A DNA stretch of 64,000 nucleotides, from contig NC_135424.1 in assembly GCF_051991245.1 (NCBI RefSeq), positions 24,362,001 through 24,426,000 of the forward strand. The letters run 5' to 3'. Position 1 is the first letter of the stretch. Every line of letters begins with the position of its first letter. Position numbers and translations under genes: made by a program. The DNA comes from Festucalex cinctus (Eukaryota > Chordata > Actinopteri > Syngnathiformes > Syngnathidae). The notes under the pieces were generated by a model that was not told the DNA's origin, did no database searches, and saw only the letters and a list, made by a program, of their open reading frames with translations. Shown piece by piece: positions 36,427-50,253 of this stretch.

Positions 36427-38385
36427 TCTAGTTATTATTATTATTCTTCTTTTTCTTTGTTATTATTCTTTTCCGCAAACAACCACATTTTTGAGGCACT
36501 AAACATGAACGAAAACTCACCAAACTTTACACGGAGATCGGGCCTGGCGAAAAATTTGATATTTTAAAGTCGCCATACGTGATAACAGAAAAATGGCTCT
36601 GTAGCGCCACCTACATAGGTTTAACGGATCCCTGTCCCGCTACGATTGTCCTATGGCTACGAAAATTGTGTGGCACCTGTAGCACATCCAGATGAACAAA
36701 AACCTCTTTGATATGTGTACCCTAAAATAGACAGGAAGTGAGGTATGAGTATTTGAATGTCCAATTTTGGCCCATTTTTGCACATTTACAGGGGTCATAC
36801 TTTTGCCCGCTTCTCCTACACGGTTAACCCGATTGACTTCAAACTTGGGCTGTACCATCTCAAGACCTGGGACAACATCATGGTAAAAAATCTAAAGTTT
36901 TTGACATACTATATGACGGTGGCGGGGCATCAAATTTACAGTTTCAAAATTCTTACTTAACAAAGCATTGCCGTGGTACGTTTAATTGAGAGCCACGAAA
37001 ATTGGTACACATATGTAACAGACTATGATCTACAAAAAACTCTTTTTGAACCATATGCTAAACCTAACAGGAAGTCCGCCAGAGGCGAGGCATCAAATTT
37101 TGTGTTTCAAAATTCTTATTTAATGAAGCATTCCCGGCTGTACATTTCACCTAGAGTTACCAACATTTGAAGACATATGTAACAGCCCTCAAGGTACAAA
37201 AAACTCTTTTTGAACCATATGCTAAACCGAACAGGAAGTCCGCCATTTTGATTTACTTTGGAACGTGTTGCCATTTTTTGGGCCATTTCATAGGGGTCTT
37301 ATTTTAACGAACTCCTCCTACAGAGTTTATCCGATCATCTCCAAACTTGGTGTGATTCATCTTAAAATGTTGAAGATGAAAAGTTATTGAAAGCTTTTTA
37401 TTTCGTCGCACGCTGTTGCCGTGGCATGCACAGTTTGCAAAGGAAAAAATTCCCTCTTAATGAAGCATTCACAGTTGTACGAAGCAGCGAGAGCTACGAA
37501 AATTTGGAGACAAATTTAACAGCCCACAATGTACAAAAAAGTCTCTTGGTGCCATGTGCTAAACCCAACAGGAAGTCCCGTAAGGGCCGGTCATCACATT
37601 TTGAGGTAAAAAACTCCTCTTTAACGAAGCATTCCCGGTTGTACGTTTCACCTAGCGCTATGATAATTTAGAGGCATACATAAGAGCCCACGATGTACAA
37701 AATAGTCTCTTGGAACCATCTTCCAAAACAAACAGGAAGTCCGCCATTTTGATTTACGTTGGGATTTGTAGCCATTTTTTGTGGCCTTTTTTAGGGGTCA
37801 TATTTTAACGAACTCCTCCTACAAAATTTATCCGACTGTCTTCAAACTTGGTGTGCTTCATCTTAAGATGTTTAAGATACAAAGTTATCGAAAGTTATTT
37901 ATTTTGTCCCACGCCGTTTCATGGCGATGCATTGTTTGCCAAGTAAAATGCTGCTTTTTTTGGGGGGGGTCTAAACATGTGCAAAAACTCATGAAACTTT
38001 ACACACACATCAGGCTTGTCATAAGCATGAATATTTTAGAGATTTCTTATTAAATTTGCAATAAATGCTTCAATAGCGCCCTCTAGACATTTTTATGAAG
38101 TCTTTCCGATTATATGATTCAGCTAGATGTGTGAATATTGGCAGGCATGCCTAATATATTCAAAAAGTATTCTATATAGCCATGTGCCAATCCATTTTGA
38201 TTTTATTTTGTTAACTGTGCATCATTTTTGGCCTTTCCATGAAACTTTACAAACACAAAGCATGGCAAAAACGTTTAAAATTTAGATGGTTTCCTATTTG
38301 ACAGTACCCCAACATGCCAGTACCCCGACGTGCAAATACCCCAACGTGGCCCGGGTTGCGAGGGCCCTTTATAGCTGCTCGCAGC
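36427..38385 (+). repeat. Family B tandem unit B7 (short type)
   Basis: Unit of 1959 bp, close to B5's later part, B1 and B10. It carries a private g-run ('ttttttggggggggtc', about 37956-37970) at a poly-T site that differs in every copy. Boundary: minisatellite 38301-38348, hairpin 38355-38385. Confidence 0.87.
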
Positions 38386-40791
38386 TCTAGTTCTTCTTCT
38401 TTTTCTTTGTTATTATTCTTTTCCGCAAACAACCACATTTTTGAGGCACTAAACATGAACGAAAACTCACCAAACTTTACACGCAGATCGGGCCTGGCGA
38501 AAAATTTGATATTTTAAAGTCGCCATACATGATAACAGAAAAATGGCTCTGTAGCGCCACCTACATAGGTTTAACGGATCCCTGTCCCGCTACGATTGTC
38601 CTATGGCTATGAAAATTGTGTGGCACCTGTAGCACATCCAGATGAACAAAAACCTCTTTGATATGTGTACCCTAAAATAGACAGGAAGTGAGGTATGAGT
38701 ATTTGAATGTCCAATTTTGGCCCATTTTTGCACATTTACAGGGGTCATACTTTTGCCCGCTTCTCCTACACGGTTAACCCGATTGACTTCAAACTTGGGC
38801 TGTACCATCTCAACACCTGGGACAACATCATGGTAAAAAATCTAAAGTTTTTGACATACTATATGACGGCGGCGGGGCATCAAATTTACAGTTTCAAAAT
38901 TCTTACTTAACAAAGCATTGCCGGTGGTATGTTTAATCTAGAGCTACGAAAATTGGTACACATATGTAACAGACTATGATCTACAAAAAAAGCCTGTTGG
39001 TGCGATATGCTAAACCTAACAGCAAGTCCGCCAGAGGCGAGGCATCAAATTTTGTGTTTCAAAATTCTTACTTAATGAAGCATTCCCGGCTGTACATTTC
39101 ACCTAGAGTTACCAAAATCTTAAGACATATGTAACAGCCCTCAAGGTACAAAATCCTCTTTTTGAACCATATGCTAAACCGAACAGGAAGTCCGCCATTT
39201 TGATTTACTTTGGAACGTGTTGCCATTTTTTGGGCCATTTCATAGGGGTCTTATTTTAACGAACTCCTCCTACAGAGTTTATCCGATCATCTCCAAACTT
39301 TGTGTGATTCATCTTAAGATTTTGAAGATGAAAAGTTATTGAAAGCTTTTTATTTCGTCGCACGCTGTTGCCGTAGCATGCACAGTTTGCAAAGGAAAAA
39401 TTCCTTCTTAATGAAGCATTCCCAGTTGTACGAAGCAGCTAGAGCTACGGAAATTTGTAGACATATGTAACAGCCCAAGATGTACAAAAAAGTCTCTTGG
39501 TGCCATGTGCTAAACCCAACAGGAAGTCCCGTAGGGGCCGGGCATCACATTTTGAGCTAAAAAACTCCTCTTTAACGAAGCATTCCCGGTTGTACGTTTC
39601 ACCTAGCGCTATGATAATTTAGAGGCATACATAAGAGCCCACGATGTACAAAAAAGTCTCTTGGAACCATCTGCTAAACCAAACAGGAAGTCCGCCATTT
39701 TGATTTACGTTGGGATTTGTAGCCATTTTTTGTGGCCTTTTTTCGGGGTCATATTTTAACGGACTCCTACAAAATTTATCCAACTGTCTTTAAACTTGGT
39801 GTGCTTCATCTTAAGATGTTTAAGATGCAAAGTTATCGAAAGTTATTTATTTTGTCGCACGCCATTGTCATGGTGATGCATTGTTTGCCAAGTAAAATAA
39901 TGCTTTTTTTTTTGTCTAAACATGTGCAAAAACTCATGAAACTTTACACACACATCAGGCTTGTCATAAGCATGAATATTTTAGAGATTTCTTATTCAAT
40001 TTGCAATACATGGTTCAATAGCGCCCTCTAGACATTTTTATGAAGCTTTTGCAAATGTTTTGTATCTTATGATTCAGCTAGATTTGTAAAAATTGGGATA
40101 CCTATCAGCCTAAGACTTACAAAAAGGTTTCTAAAGCCATATGCTGAATCAAACAGGAAGTCTGCCATTTTGATTTACTTTGGTATTTGTAGCCATTTTT
40201 TGGGGCCTTTTATAGGGGTCATATTTTCAACAGAACTTATCAGATCGTCTTCATTCTTTGGCGTGTTTCATCTTAAGATATTTAAGATGAAAAGTTATTG
40301 AATTTTTTTATTTTGTCACACGCCTTTGCTGTAGCCATGCATTGTTTGTGAAGAAAAATGCTTCTTTGAGAGTCTAAATATGGGCGAAAACTCACAAAAC
40401 TTTGCACACACACCAGACCTGTCTGGAACATGAATATTTGATTTAGATATTTGTTGTGCAATTGTAATAAATGGCTCAATAGCGCCCTTTAGACATTTTT
40501 ATGAAGTCTTTCCGTTTATATGATTCAGCTAGATGTGTGAATATTGGCAGGCATGCCGAATATATTCAAAAAGTATTCTATATAGCCATGTGCCAATCCA
40601 TTTTGATTTTATTTTGTTAATTGTGCATAATTTTTGGCCTTTCCATGAAACTTTACAAACACAAAGCATGGCAAAAACGTTTACAATTTAGATGGTTTCC
40701 TATTTGACAGTACCCCAACATGCCAGTACCCCGACGTGCAAATACCCCAACGTGGCCCGGGTTGCGAGGGCCCTTTATAGCTGCTCGCAGC
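38386..40791 (+). repeat. Family B tandem unit B8
   Basis: Unit of 2406 bp. It is like B7 at its start but has an extra cassette (about 40040-40510) with 'cagaacttatcagatcgtc' and 'tgaatatttgatttagat', also found in B12. Boundary: minisatellite 40707-40754, hairpin 40761-40791. Confidence 0.86.
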
Positions 40792-42831
40792 TCTAGTTAG
40801 GGCCCGAGCAGCGACCGCTGCGAGGTCCCTATTGTTTTTCAAGGAATTCTTCTTCTTCTTCTTCTTTTTATTTGTTATTATTCTTTTCCGCAAACAATCA
40901 CATTTTTGAGACACTAAACGTGAACGAAAACTCACCAAACTTTACACACACGTCAGGCCTGGCGAAAAATTTGATATTTTAAAGTCGCCATAGGTGATAA
41001 CAGAAAAATGGCTCCATAGCGCCACCTACATAGGTTAAACAGATCCCTGGCCCGCTACGATTGTCCGACGGCTATGAAAATTGTGTGGCACCTGTAGCAC
41101 ATCCAGATGAACAAAAACCTCTTTGATGTGTGTACCCTAAAATAGACAGGAAGTGAGATATGAGTATTTAAATGTCCAATTTTGGCCAATTTTTGCACAT
41201 TTACAGGGGTCATACTTTTGCCTGCTTCTCCTACACGGTTAATCCAATTGACTTCAAACTTGGGATGTACCATCTCAAGACCTGGGACAACACCATGGTA
41301 AAAAATCTAAAGTTTTCGACATACTATATGATGGCGGTGGGGCATCAAATTTAGAGTTTCAAAACTCTTACTAAACGTAGTATTGCCCGTTGTATGTTTA
41401 ACCTAGAGCTACGAAAATTGGTACACATATGTAACAGACTATGACCTACAAAAAAGTCTGTTGGTGCCATATGCTAAACCCAACAGGAAGTCCGCCAGAG
41501 GCGGGGCATCAAATTTGGAGTTTCAAAATTCTTACTTAATGAAGCATTCCCGGCTGTACGTTTCACCTAGAGTTACCAAAATTTAAAGACATATGTAACA
41601 GCCCTCAAGGTACAAAAAACTCTTTTTGAACCATATGCTAAACCTAACAGAAAGTCCACCATTTTGATTTACTTTGGAACGTGTTCCCATTTTTTTGGCC
41701 ATTTCATAGGGGTCCTATTTTAACGAACTCCTCTTACAGAGTTTATCCGATCATCTTCAAACTTGGTGTGATTCATCTTAAGATGTTGAAGATGAAAAGT
41801 TATTGAAAGCTTTTTATTTCGCTGCACGCTGTTGTCGTGGCATGCACTTGTTTGCAAAGGAAAAAAATTCTTCTTAATGAAGAATTCTCAGTTGTACGAA
41901 GCAGCTAGAGCTACGAAAATTTGTAGACATATGTAACAGCCCACGATGTACAAAAAAAGTCTCTTGCTGCTTTGTGCTAAACCCAACAGGAAGTCCCGCA
42001 AGGGCCGGGCATCACTTTTTGAGCTAAAAAACTCCTCTTTAACGAAGCATTCCCGGTTGTACCTTTCACCTAGCGCTATGATAATTTGGAGGCATACATA
42101 AGAGCCCACGATGTACAAAAAAGTCTTTTAGAACCATATGCTAAGCCAAACAGGAAGTCCGGCATTTTGATTTACTTTGCTATTTGTAGCCATTTTTTGG
42201 GGGCCTTTTATAGGCCTCATATTTTCTACAAAACTTATCAGATTGTCTTCATTCTTTGGCATGTTTCATCTGAAGTATTGCCGGTTATACGTTTAATCTA
42301 GAGCTACGAAAATTGGTACACATATGTAACAGACTATGATCTACAAAAAAGCCTGTTGGTGCCATATGCTAAACCTAACAGGAAGTCCGCCAGAGGCAGG
42401 GCATCAAATTTTGCATTTCAAAATTTTTACTTAATGAAGCATTTCCGGCTGTACGTTTCACCTAGAGTGACCAAAATTTGAAGACATATGTAACAGCCCT
42501 CGAGGTACAAAAAACTCTTTTTGAACCATATGCTAAACCTAACAGGAAGTCTGCCATTTTGATTTACTTTGGAACATGTTGCCATTTTTTTGGCCATTTC
42601 ATAGGGGTCTTATTTTAACGAACTCCTCCTACAGAGTTTATCCGATCATCTTCAAACTTGGTGTGATTCATCTTAAGATGTTGACGATGAAAAGTTATTG
42701 AAAGCTTTTTATTTCGTCGCACGCTGTTGTCGTGGCATGCACTGTTGGCAAAGGAAAAAAAAATCCTTCTTAATGCAGCGTTCCCAGTTGGACGAAGCAG
42801 CTCGAGCTACAAAAATTTGTAGACATATGTA

Positions 42832-43276
42832 CACATTTGTCTACATATATATATTTACATATGCATGTAAAAAAATTATGTCAGGCTAAACTAAATGGTT
42901 GATTAGGCCCCACACATTCTCACCTTACCATACCCGGCCCTCTTTGCAAAAGGTTTGAACACTCCTGGCCTAAACCTAGGTGTATACTCAAACTATGCAC
43001 GCACATAAAGCCTGGAACAAAATGTGTAATTTAGAGGGTTCTTGTTTTGTTTTTTGTATTCCTTATATTTCATGTCATTATACTTGACACACTATTTTTA
43101 CTACTCACTGAATCAGTTATAAGAACATTTAATTGATACAATCCAATCACATCCTAGAGAATTGAAAACACATTCAATCATGAGGTTGTTAAGACACATT
43201 TACTTCTGTAGCACTTAACCACAAACAAGTTGCGACATCCCCTGATCTAACCCTCCAACCGGGCAAGGAAAAACTT
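42832..43276. repeat. Passenger segment copy 3
   Basis: Full-length copy, 9186 bp downstream of copy 1 and differing by only a few substitutions (for example 'tttgtctacat' for 'tttgtccacat'). Recent amplification is implied. Confidence 0.75.
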
Positions 43277-43422
43277 TCAGGGGTCATATTTTAACGAACC
43301 CCTCCTACAAAATTTATCCGACTGTCTTCAAACTTGGTGTGTTTCATCTTAAGATGTTTAAGATGCAAAGTAATCGAAAGTTTTTTATTTTGTAACACGC
43401 TGTTGCCATAGCAATGCATTGT

Positions 43423-43757
43423 TTGTCAAGTGCTGCTTTTTTTTTTTATACACATGAAAACTCATGGAACTTTGCAAACACATCAGACTTGTCATGAACA
43501 TGAATTTTCAGAGATTTATTGTGCAATTTGAAATAAATAGCGCCCTCTAGACCTTTTTATGAAGCATTTCCGATTGTATGATTATGCTAGACCTACAAAA
43601 AAGTATTATGTAGCCATTTGCCAAACCAAAGAGGAAGTCGGCTATTTTGATTTTATTTTGGGAATTATACATAATTTTTGGCCTTCTTCATTAAACTTTG
43701 CACAGACAAGGCATGGAAAAAACTAACATTTTAAATGGTCCTTGTTCCATGTAACAG
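43423..43757 (+). repeat. Single, chimeric ~335-bp module in B9
   Basis: Its 5' part carries the variants of copy 1 of the B6/B11 pair (catggaac, gaccttttt). Its 3' part carries those of copy 2 (acataatttttgg, ccttcttcattaaac). The switch lies between about 43553 and 43670. Confidence 0.88.
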
Positions 43758-44401
43758 TACCCCAACGTGCCAGTACCCTGACGTGCAAGTAACCCAACGT
43801 TGTGCTCAATAGCGCCCTCTATGCATTTTTATGGAGCATTTCCAATTGTATGATTCAAGCGATACACAACTAAAGATGACTTGACCTAGATTTGTGAAAA
43901 CTGGGAGGCATACCTATTAGCTTAAGACCTACAAAAAGTATTCTGTAGCCGTATGCTAAACCTAAAAGGAAGTCCGCCATTTTGAATTTATTTTGGGAAT
44001 TGCGCACCATATTTTGCGTTTTGATTAAACTTTGCACACACAAGGCTTGTCAAAAACATTTTAGATGGTCCTTGTCCTATTTGACAGTACCCCAACGTGC
44101 CAGTACCCCGACGTGCAAGTACCCCAACGTGGCACGCCTTTGCTGTAGCGATGCATTGTTTGCAAATAATTTTTTTTTTTTATATGATTCAGCTCGATGT
44201 GTGAATATTGGGAGGCATACCTATCAGCCGAATACCTCGACAAAGCATTCCATAGCAATGTGAACAAACACAAAAAGCATGGCAAAACATTTACAATTTA
44301 GACGGTTTCTTATGAAACAGTACCCTAACGTGCCAGTACCCCGACGTGCAAATACCCCAACGTGGCACGGGTTGCGAGGGCCCTTTATAGCTGCTCGCAG
44401 C

Positions 44402-46366
44402 TCTAGTTATTATTCTTCTTCTTCTTCTTCTTTTTCTTTGTTATTATTCTTTTCCGCAAACAACCACATTTTTGAGGCACTAAACATGAACGAAAACTCA
44501 CCAAACTTTACACGCAGATCGGGCCTGGCGAAAAATTTGATATTTTAAAGTCGCCATACATGATAACAGAAAAATGGCTCTGTAGCGCCACCTACATAGG
44601 TTTAACGGATCCCTGTCCCGCTACGATTATCCTATGGCTACGAAAATTGTGTGGCACCTGTAGCACATCCAGATGAACAAAAACCTCTTTGATATGTGTA
44701 CCCTAAAATAGACAGGAAGTGAGGTATGAGTATTTGAATGTCCAATTTTGGCCCATTTTTGCACATTTACAGGGGTCATACTTTTGCCCGCTTCTCCTAC
44801 ACCGTTAACCCGATTGACTTCAAACTTGGGCTGTACCATCTCAACACCTGGGACAACATCATGGTAAAAAATCAAAAGTTTTTGACATACTATATGACGG
44901 TGGCGGGGCATCAAATTTACAGTTTCAAAATTCTTACTTAACAAAGCATTGCCGGTGGTACGTTTAATTGAGAGCCATGAAAATTGGTACACATATGTAA
45001 CAGACTATGATCTACAAAAAAGCCTGTTGGTGCCATATGCTAAACCTAACAGGAAGTCCGCCAGAGGCGAGGCATCAAATTTTGTGTTTCAAAATTCTTA
45101 TTTAATGAAGCATTCCCGGCTGTACATTTCACCTAGAGTTACCAACATTTGAAGACATATGTAACAGCCCTCAAGGTTCAAAAAACTCTTTTTGAACCAT
45201 ATGCTAAACCGAACAGGAAGTCCGCCATTTTGATTTACTTTGGAACGTGTTGCCATTTTTTGGGCCATTTCATAGGGGTCTTATTTTAACGAACTCCTCC
45301 TACAGAGTTTATCCGATCATCTCCAAACTTGGTGTGATTCATCTTAAAATGTTGAAGATGAAAAGTTATTGAAAGCTTTTTATTTCGTCGCACGCTGTTG
45401 CCGTGGCATGCACAGTTTGCAAAGGAAAACATTCCCTCTTAATGAAGCATTCCCAGTTGTACGAAGCAGCTAGAGCTACGAAAATTTGGAGACAAATTTA
45501 ACAGCCCACGATGTACAAAAAAGTCTCTTGGTGCCATGTGCTAAACCCAACAGGAAGTCCCGTAGGGGCCGGTCATCACATTTTGAGGTAAAAAACTCCT
45601 CTTTAACGAAGCATTCCCGGTTGTACGTTTCACCTAGCGCTATGATAATTTAGAGGCATACATAAGAGCCCACGATGTACAAAAAAGGCTCTTGGAACTA
45701 TCTGCTAAACCAAACAGGAAGTCCGCCATTTTGATTTACGTTGGGATTTGTAGCCATTTTTTGTGGCCTTTTTTAGGGGTCATATTTTAACGAACTCCTC
45801 CTACAAAATTTATCCGACTGTCTTCAAACTTGGTGTGCTTCATCTTAAGATGTTTAAGATACAAAGTTATCGAAAGTTATTTATTTTGTCGCACGCCGTT
45901 TCATGGCGATGCATTGTTTGCCAAGTAAAATGCTGCTTTTTTTTTTTTGGTCTAAACATGTGCAAAAACTCATGAAACTTTACACACACATCAGGCTTGT
46001 CATAAGCATGAATATTTTAGAGATTTCTTATTAAATTTGCAATAAATGCTTCAATAGCGCCCTCTAGACATTTTTATGAAGTCTTTCCGATTATATGATT
46101 CAGCTAGATGTGTGAATATTGGCAGGCATGCCTAATATATTCAAAAAGTATTCTATATAGCCATGTGCCAATCCATTTTGATTTTATTTTGTTAATTGTC
46201 CATCATTTTTGGCCTTTCCATGAAACTTTACAAACACAAAGCATGGCAAAAACGTTTAAAATTTAGATGGTTTCCTATTTGACAGTACCCCAACATGCCA
46301 GTACCCCGACGTGCAAATACCCCAACGTGGCCCGGGTTGCGAGGGCCCTTTATAGCTGCTCGCAGC
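44402..46366 (+). repeat. Family B tandem unit B10 (short type)
   Basis: Unit of 1965 bp, near-identical to B7 and B1. Boundary: minisatellite 46282-46329, hairpin 46336-46366. Confidence 0.87.
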
Positions 46367-48344
46367 TCTAGTTCTTCTTTTTATTTGTTATTATTCTTTT
46401 CCGCAAACAATCACATTTTTGAGACACTAAACGTGAACGAAAACTCACCAAACTTTACAAACACGTCAGGCCTGGCGAACAATTTGATATTTTAAAGTCG
46501 CCATAGGTGATAACAGAAAAATGGCTCCATAGCGCCACCTACATAGGTTAAACAGATCCCTGGCCCGCTACGATTGTCCGACGGCTATGAAAATTGTGTG
46601 GCACCTGTAGCACATCCAGATGAACAAAAACCTCTTTGATGTGTGTACCCTAAAATAGACAGGAAGTGAGATATGAGTATTTAAATGTCCAATTTTGGCC
46701 AATTTTTGCACATTTACAGGGGTCATACTTTTGCCTGCTTCTCCTACACGGTTAATCCAATTGACTTCAAACTTGGGATGTACCATCTCAAGACCTGGGA
46801 CAACACCATGGTAAAAAATCTAAAGTTTTCGACATACTATATGACGGCGGTGGGGCATCAAATTTAGAGTTTCAAAACTCTTACTAAACGTAGTATTGCC
46901 GGTTGTATGTTTAACCTAGAGCTACGAAAATTGGTACACATATGTAACAGACTATGACCTACAAAAAAGTCTGTTGGTGCCATATGCTAAACCCAACAGG
47001 AAGTCCGCCAGAGGCGGGGCATCAAATTTTGAGTTTCAAAATTCTTACTTAATGAAGCATTCCCGGCTGTACGTTTCACCTAGAGTTACCAAAATTTAAA
47101 GACATATGTAACAGCCCTCAAGGTACAAAAAACTCTTTTTGAACCATATGCTAAACCTAACAGAAAGTCCACCATTTTGATTTACTTTGGAACGTGTTCC
47201 CATTTTTTTGGCCATTTCATAGGGGTCCTATTTTAACGAACTCCTCTTACAGAGTTTATCCGATCATCTTCAAACTTGGTGTGATTCATCTTAAGATGTT
47301 GAAGATGAAAAGTTATTGAAAGCTTTTTATTTCGCTGCACGCTGTTGTCGTGGCATGCACTTGTTTGCAAAGGAAAAAAATTCTTCTTAATGAAGAATTC
47401 TCAGTTGTACGAAGCAGCTAGAGCTACGAAAATTTGTAGACATATGTAACAGCCCACGATGTACAAAAAAAGTCTCTTGCTGCTTTGTGCTAAACCCAAC
47501 AGGAAGTCCCGCAAGGGCCGGGCATCACTTTTTGAGCTAAAAAACTCCTCTTTAACGAAGCATTCCCGGTTGTACCTTTCACCTAGCGCTATGATAATTT
47601 GGAGGCATACATAAGAGCCCACGATGTACAAAAAAGTCTTTTAGAACCATATGCTAAGCCAAACAGGAAGTCCGGCATTTTGATTTACTTTGCTATTTGT
47701 AGCCATTTTTTGGGGGCCTTTTATAGGCCTCATATTTTCTACAAAACTTATCAGATTGTCTTCATTCTTTGGCATGTTTCATCTGAAGTATTGCCGGTTA
47801 TACGTTTAATCTAGAGCTACGAAAATTGGTACACATATGTAACAGACTATGATCTACAAAAAAGCCTGTTGGTGCCATATGCTAAACCTAACAGGAAGTC
47901 CGCCAGAGGCAGGGCATCAAATTTTGCATTTCAAAATTTTTACTTAATGAAGCATTTCCGGCTGTACGTTTCACCTAGAGTGACCAAAATTTGAAGACAT
48001 ATGTAACAGCCCTCGAGGTACAAAAAACTATTTTTGAACCATATGCTAAACCTAACAGGAAGTCTGCCATTTTGATTTACTTTGGAACATGTTGCCATTT
48101 TTTTGGCCATTTCATAGGGGTCTTATTTTAACGAACTCCTCCTACAGAGTTTATCCGATCATCTTCAAACTTGGTGTGATTCATCTTAAGATGTTGACGA
48201 TGAAAAGTTATTGAAAGCTTTTTATTTCGTCGCACGCTGTTGTCGTGGCATGCACTGTTGGCAAAGGAAAAAAAAATCCTTCTTAATGCAGCGTTCCCAG
48301 TTGGACGAAGCAGCTCGAGCTACAAAAATTTGTAGACATATGTA

Positions 48345-48789
48345 CACATTTGTCCACATATATATATTTACATATGCATGTAAAAAAATTATGTCAGGCT
48401 AAACTAAATGGTTGATTAGGCCCCACAAATTTTCACCTTACCATACCCGGCCCTCTTTGCAAAAGGTTTGAACACTCCTGGCCTAAACCTAGGTGTATAC
48501 TCAAACTATGCACGCACATAAAGCCTGGAACAAAATGTGTAATTTAGAGGGTTCTTGTTTTGTTTTTTGTATTCCTTATATTTCATGTCATTATACTTGA
48601 CACACTATTTTTACTACTCACTGAATCAGTTATAAGAACATTTAATTGATACAATCCAATCACATCCTAGAGAATTGAAAACACATTCAATCATGAGGTT
48701 GTTAAGACACATTTACTTCTGTAGCACTTAACCACAAACAAGTTGCGACATCCCCTGATCTAACCCTCCAACCGGGCAAGGAAAAACTT
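48345..48789. repeat. Passenger segment copy 4
   Basis: Full-length copy, 14699 bp from copy 1, with one visible change in 'ccccacaaatttt'. Confidence 0.75.
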
Positions 48790-48935
48790 TCAGGGGTCAT
48801 ATTTTAACGAACCCCTCCTACAAAATTTATCCGACTGTCTTCAAACTTGGTGTGTTTCATCTTAAGATGTTTAAGATGCAAAGTAATCGAAAGTTTTTTA
48901 TTTTGTAACACGCTGTTGCCATAGCAATGCATTGT

Positions 48936-49609
48936 TTGTCAAGTGCTGCTTTTTTTTTTTTATACACATGAAAACTCATGGAACTTTGCAAACACATCAG
49001 ACTTGTCATGAACATGAATTTTCAGAGATTTATTGTGCAATTTGCAATAAATAGCGCCCTCTAGACCTTTTTATGAAGCATTTCCGATTGTATGATTATG
49101 CTAGACCTACAAAAAAGTATTATGTAGCCATTTGCCAAACCAAAGAGGAAGTCCGCTATTTTGATTTTATTTTGGGAATTATACATCATTTTTGGCCTTT
49201 TTCATTCAACTTTGCACAGACAAGGCATGGAAAAAACTAACATTTTAAATGGTCCTTGTTCCATGTAACAGTTGTCAAGTGCTGCTTTTTTTTTTTTTTA
49301 TACACATGAAAACTCATGAAACTTTGCAAACACATCAGACTTGTCATGAACATGAATTTTCAGAGATTTATTGTGCAATTTGCAATAAATAGCGCCCTCT
49401 AGACATTTTTATGAAGCATTTCCGATTGTATGATTATGCTAGACCTACAAAAAAGTATTATGTAGCCATTTGCCAAACCAAAGAGGAAGTCCGCTATTTT
49501 GATTTTATTTTGGGAATTATACATAATTTTTGGCCTTCTTCATTAAACTTTGCACAGACAAGGCATGGAAAAAACTAACATTTTAAATGGTCCTTGTTCC
49601 ATGTAACAG
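48936..49609 (+). repeat. Tandem pair of ~337-bp modules in B11
   Basis: Copies 48936-49271 and 49272-49609, with the same copy-1 and copy-2 diagnostic bases as the pair in B6. Confidence 0.9.
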
Positions 49610-50253
49610 TACCCCAACGTGCCAGTACCCTGACGTGCAAGTAACCCAACGTTGTGCTCAATAGCGCCCTCTATGCATTTTTATGGAGCATTTCCAATTG
49701 TATGATTCAAGCGATACACAACTAAAGATGACTTGACCTAGATTTATGAAAACTGGGAGGCATACCTATTAGCTTAAGACCTACAAAAAGTATTCTGTAG
49801 CCGTATGCTAAACCTAAAAGGAAGTCCGCCATTTTGAATTTATTTTGGGAATTGCGCACCATATTTTGCGTTTTGATTAAACTTTGCACACACAAGGCTT
49901 GTCAAAAACATTTTAGATGGTCCTTGTCCTATTTGACAGTACCCCAACGTGCCAGTACCCCGACGTGCAAGTACCCCAACGTGGCACGCCTTTGCTGTAG
50001 CGATGCATTGTTTGCAAATAATTTTTTTTTTTTATATGATTCAGCTCGATGTGTGAATATTGGGAGGCATACCTATCAGCCGAATACCTCGACAAAGCAT
50101 TCCATAGCAATGTGAACAAACACAAAAAGCATGGCAAAACATTTACAATTTAGACGGTTTCTTATGAAACAGTACCCTAACGTGCCAGTACCCCGACGTG
50201 CAAATACCCCAACGTGGCACGGGTTGCGAGGGCCCTTTATAGCTGCTCGCAGC

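Larger units (their letters stand above)
40792..44401 (+). repeat. Family B long unit B9
   Basis: Unit of 3610 bp. One hairpin monomer at 40800-40834. From there on it is nearly identical to B11, with the passenger at 42832-43276. It has only a single ~335-bp module (43423-43757) where B6 and B11 have two, plus orphan minisatellites at 43754-43801 and 44084-44131. Boundary: minisatellite 44317-44364, hairpin 44371-44401. Confidence 0.87.
46367..50253 (+). repeat. Family B long unit B11
   Basis: Unit of 3887 bp. It matches B9 base for base over long stretches, at 5513-bp spacing and then 5852-bp spacing after the module pair. Passenger at 48345-48789; module pair 48936-49609; orphan minisatellites 49606-49653 and 49936-49983. 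Boundary: minisatellite 50169-50216, hairpin 50223-50253. Confidence 0.88.
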
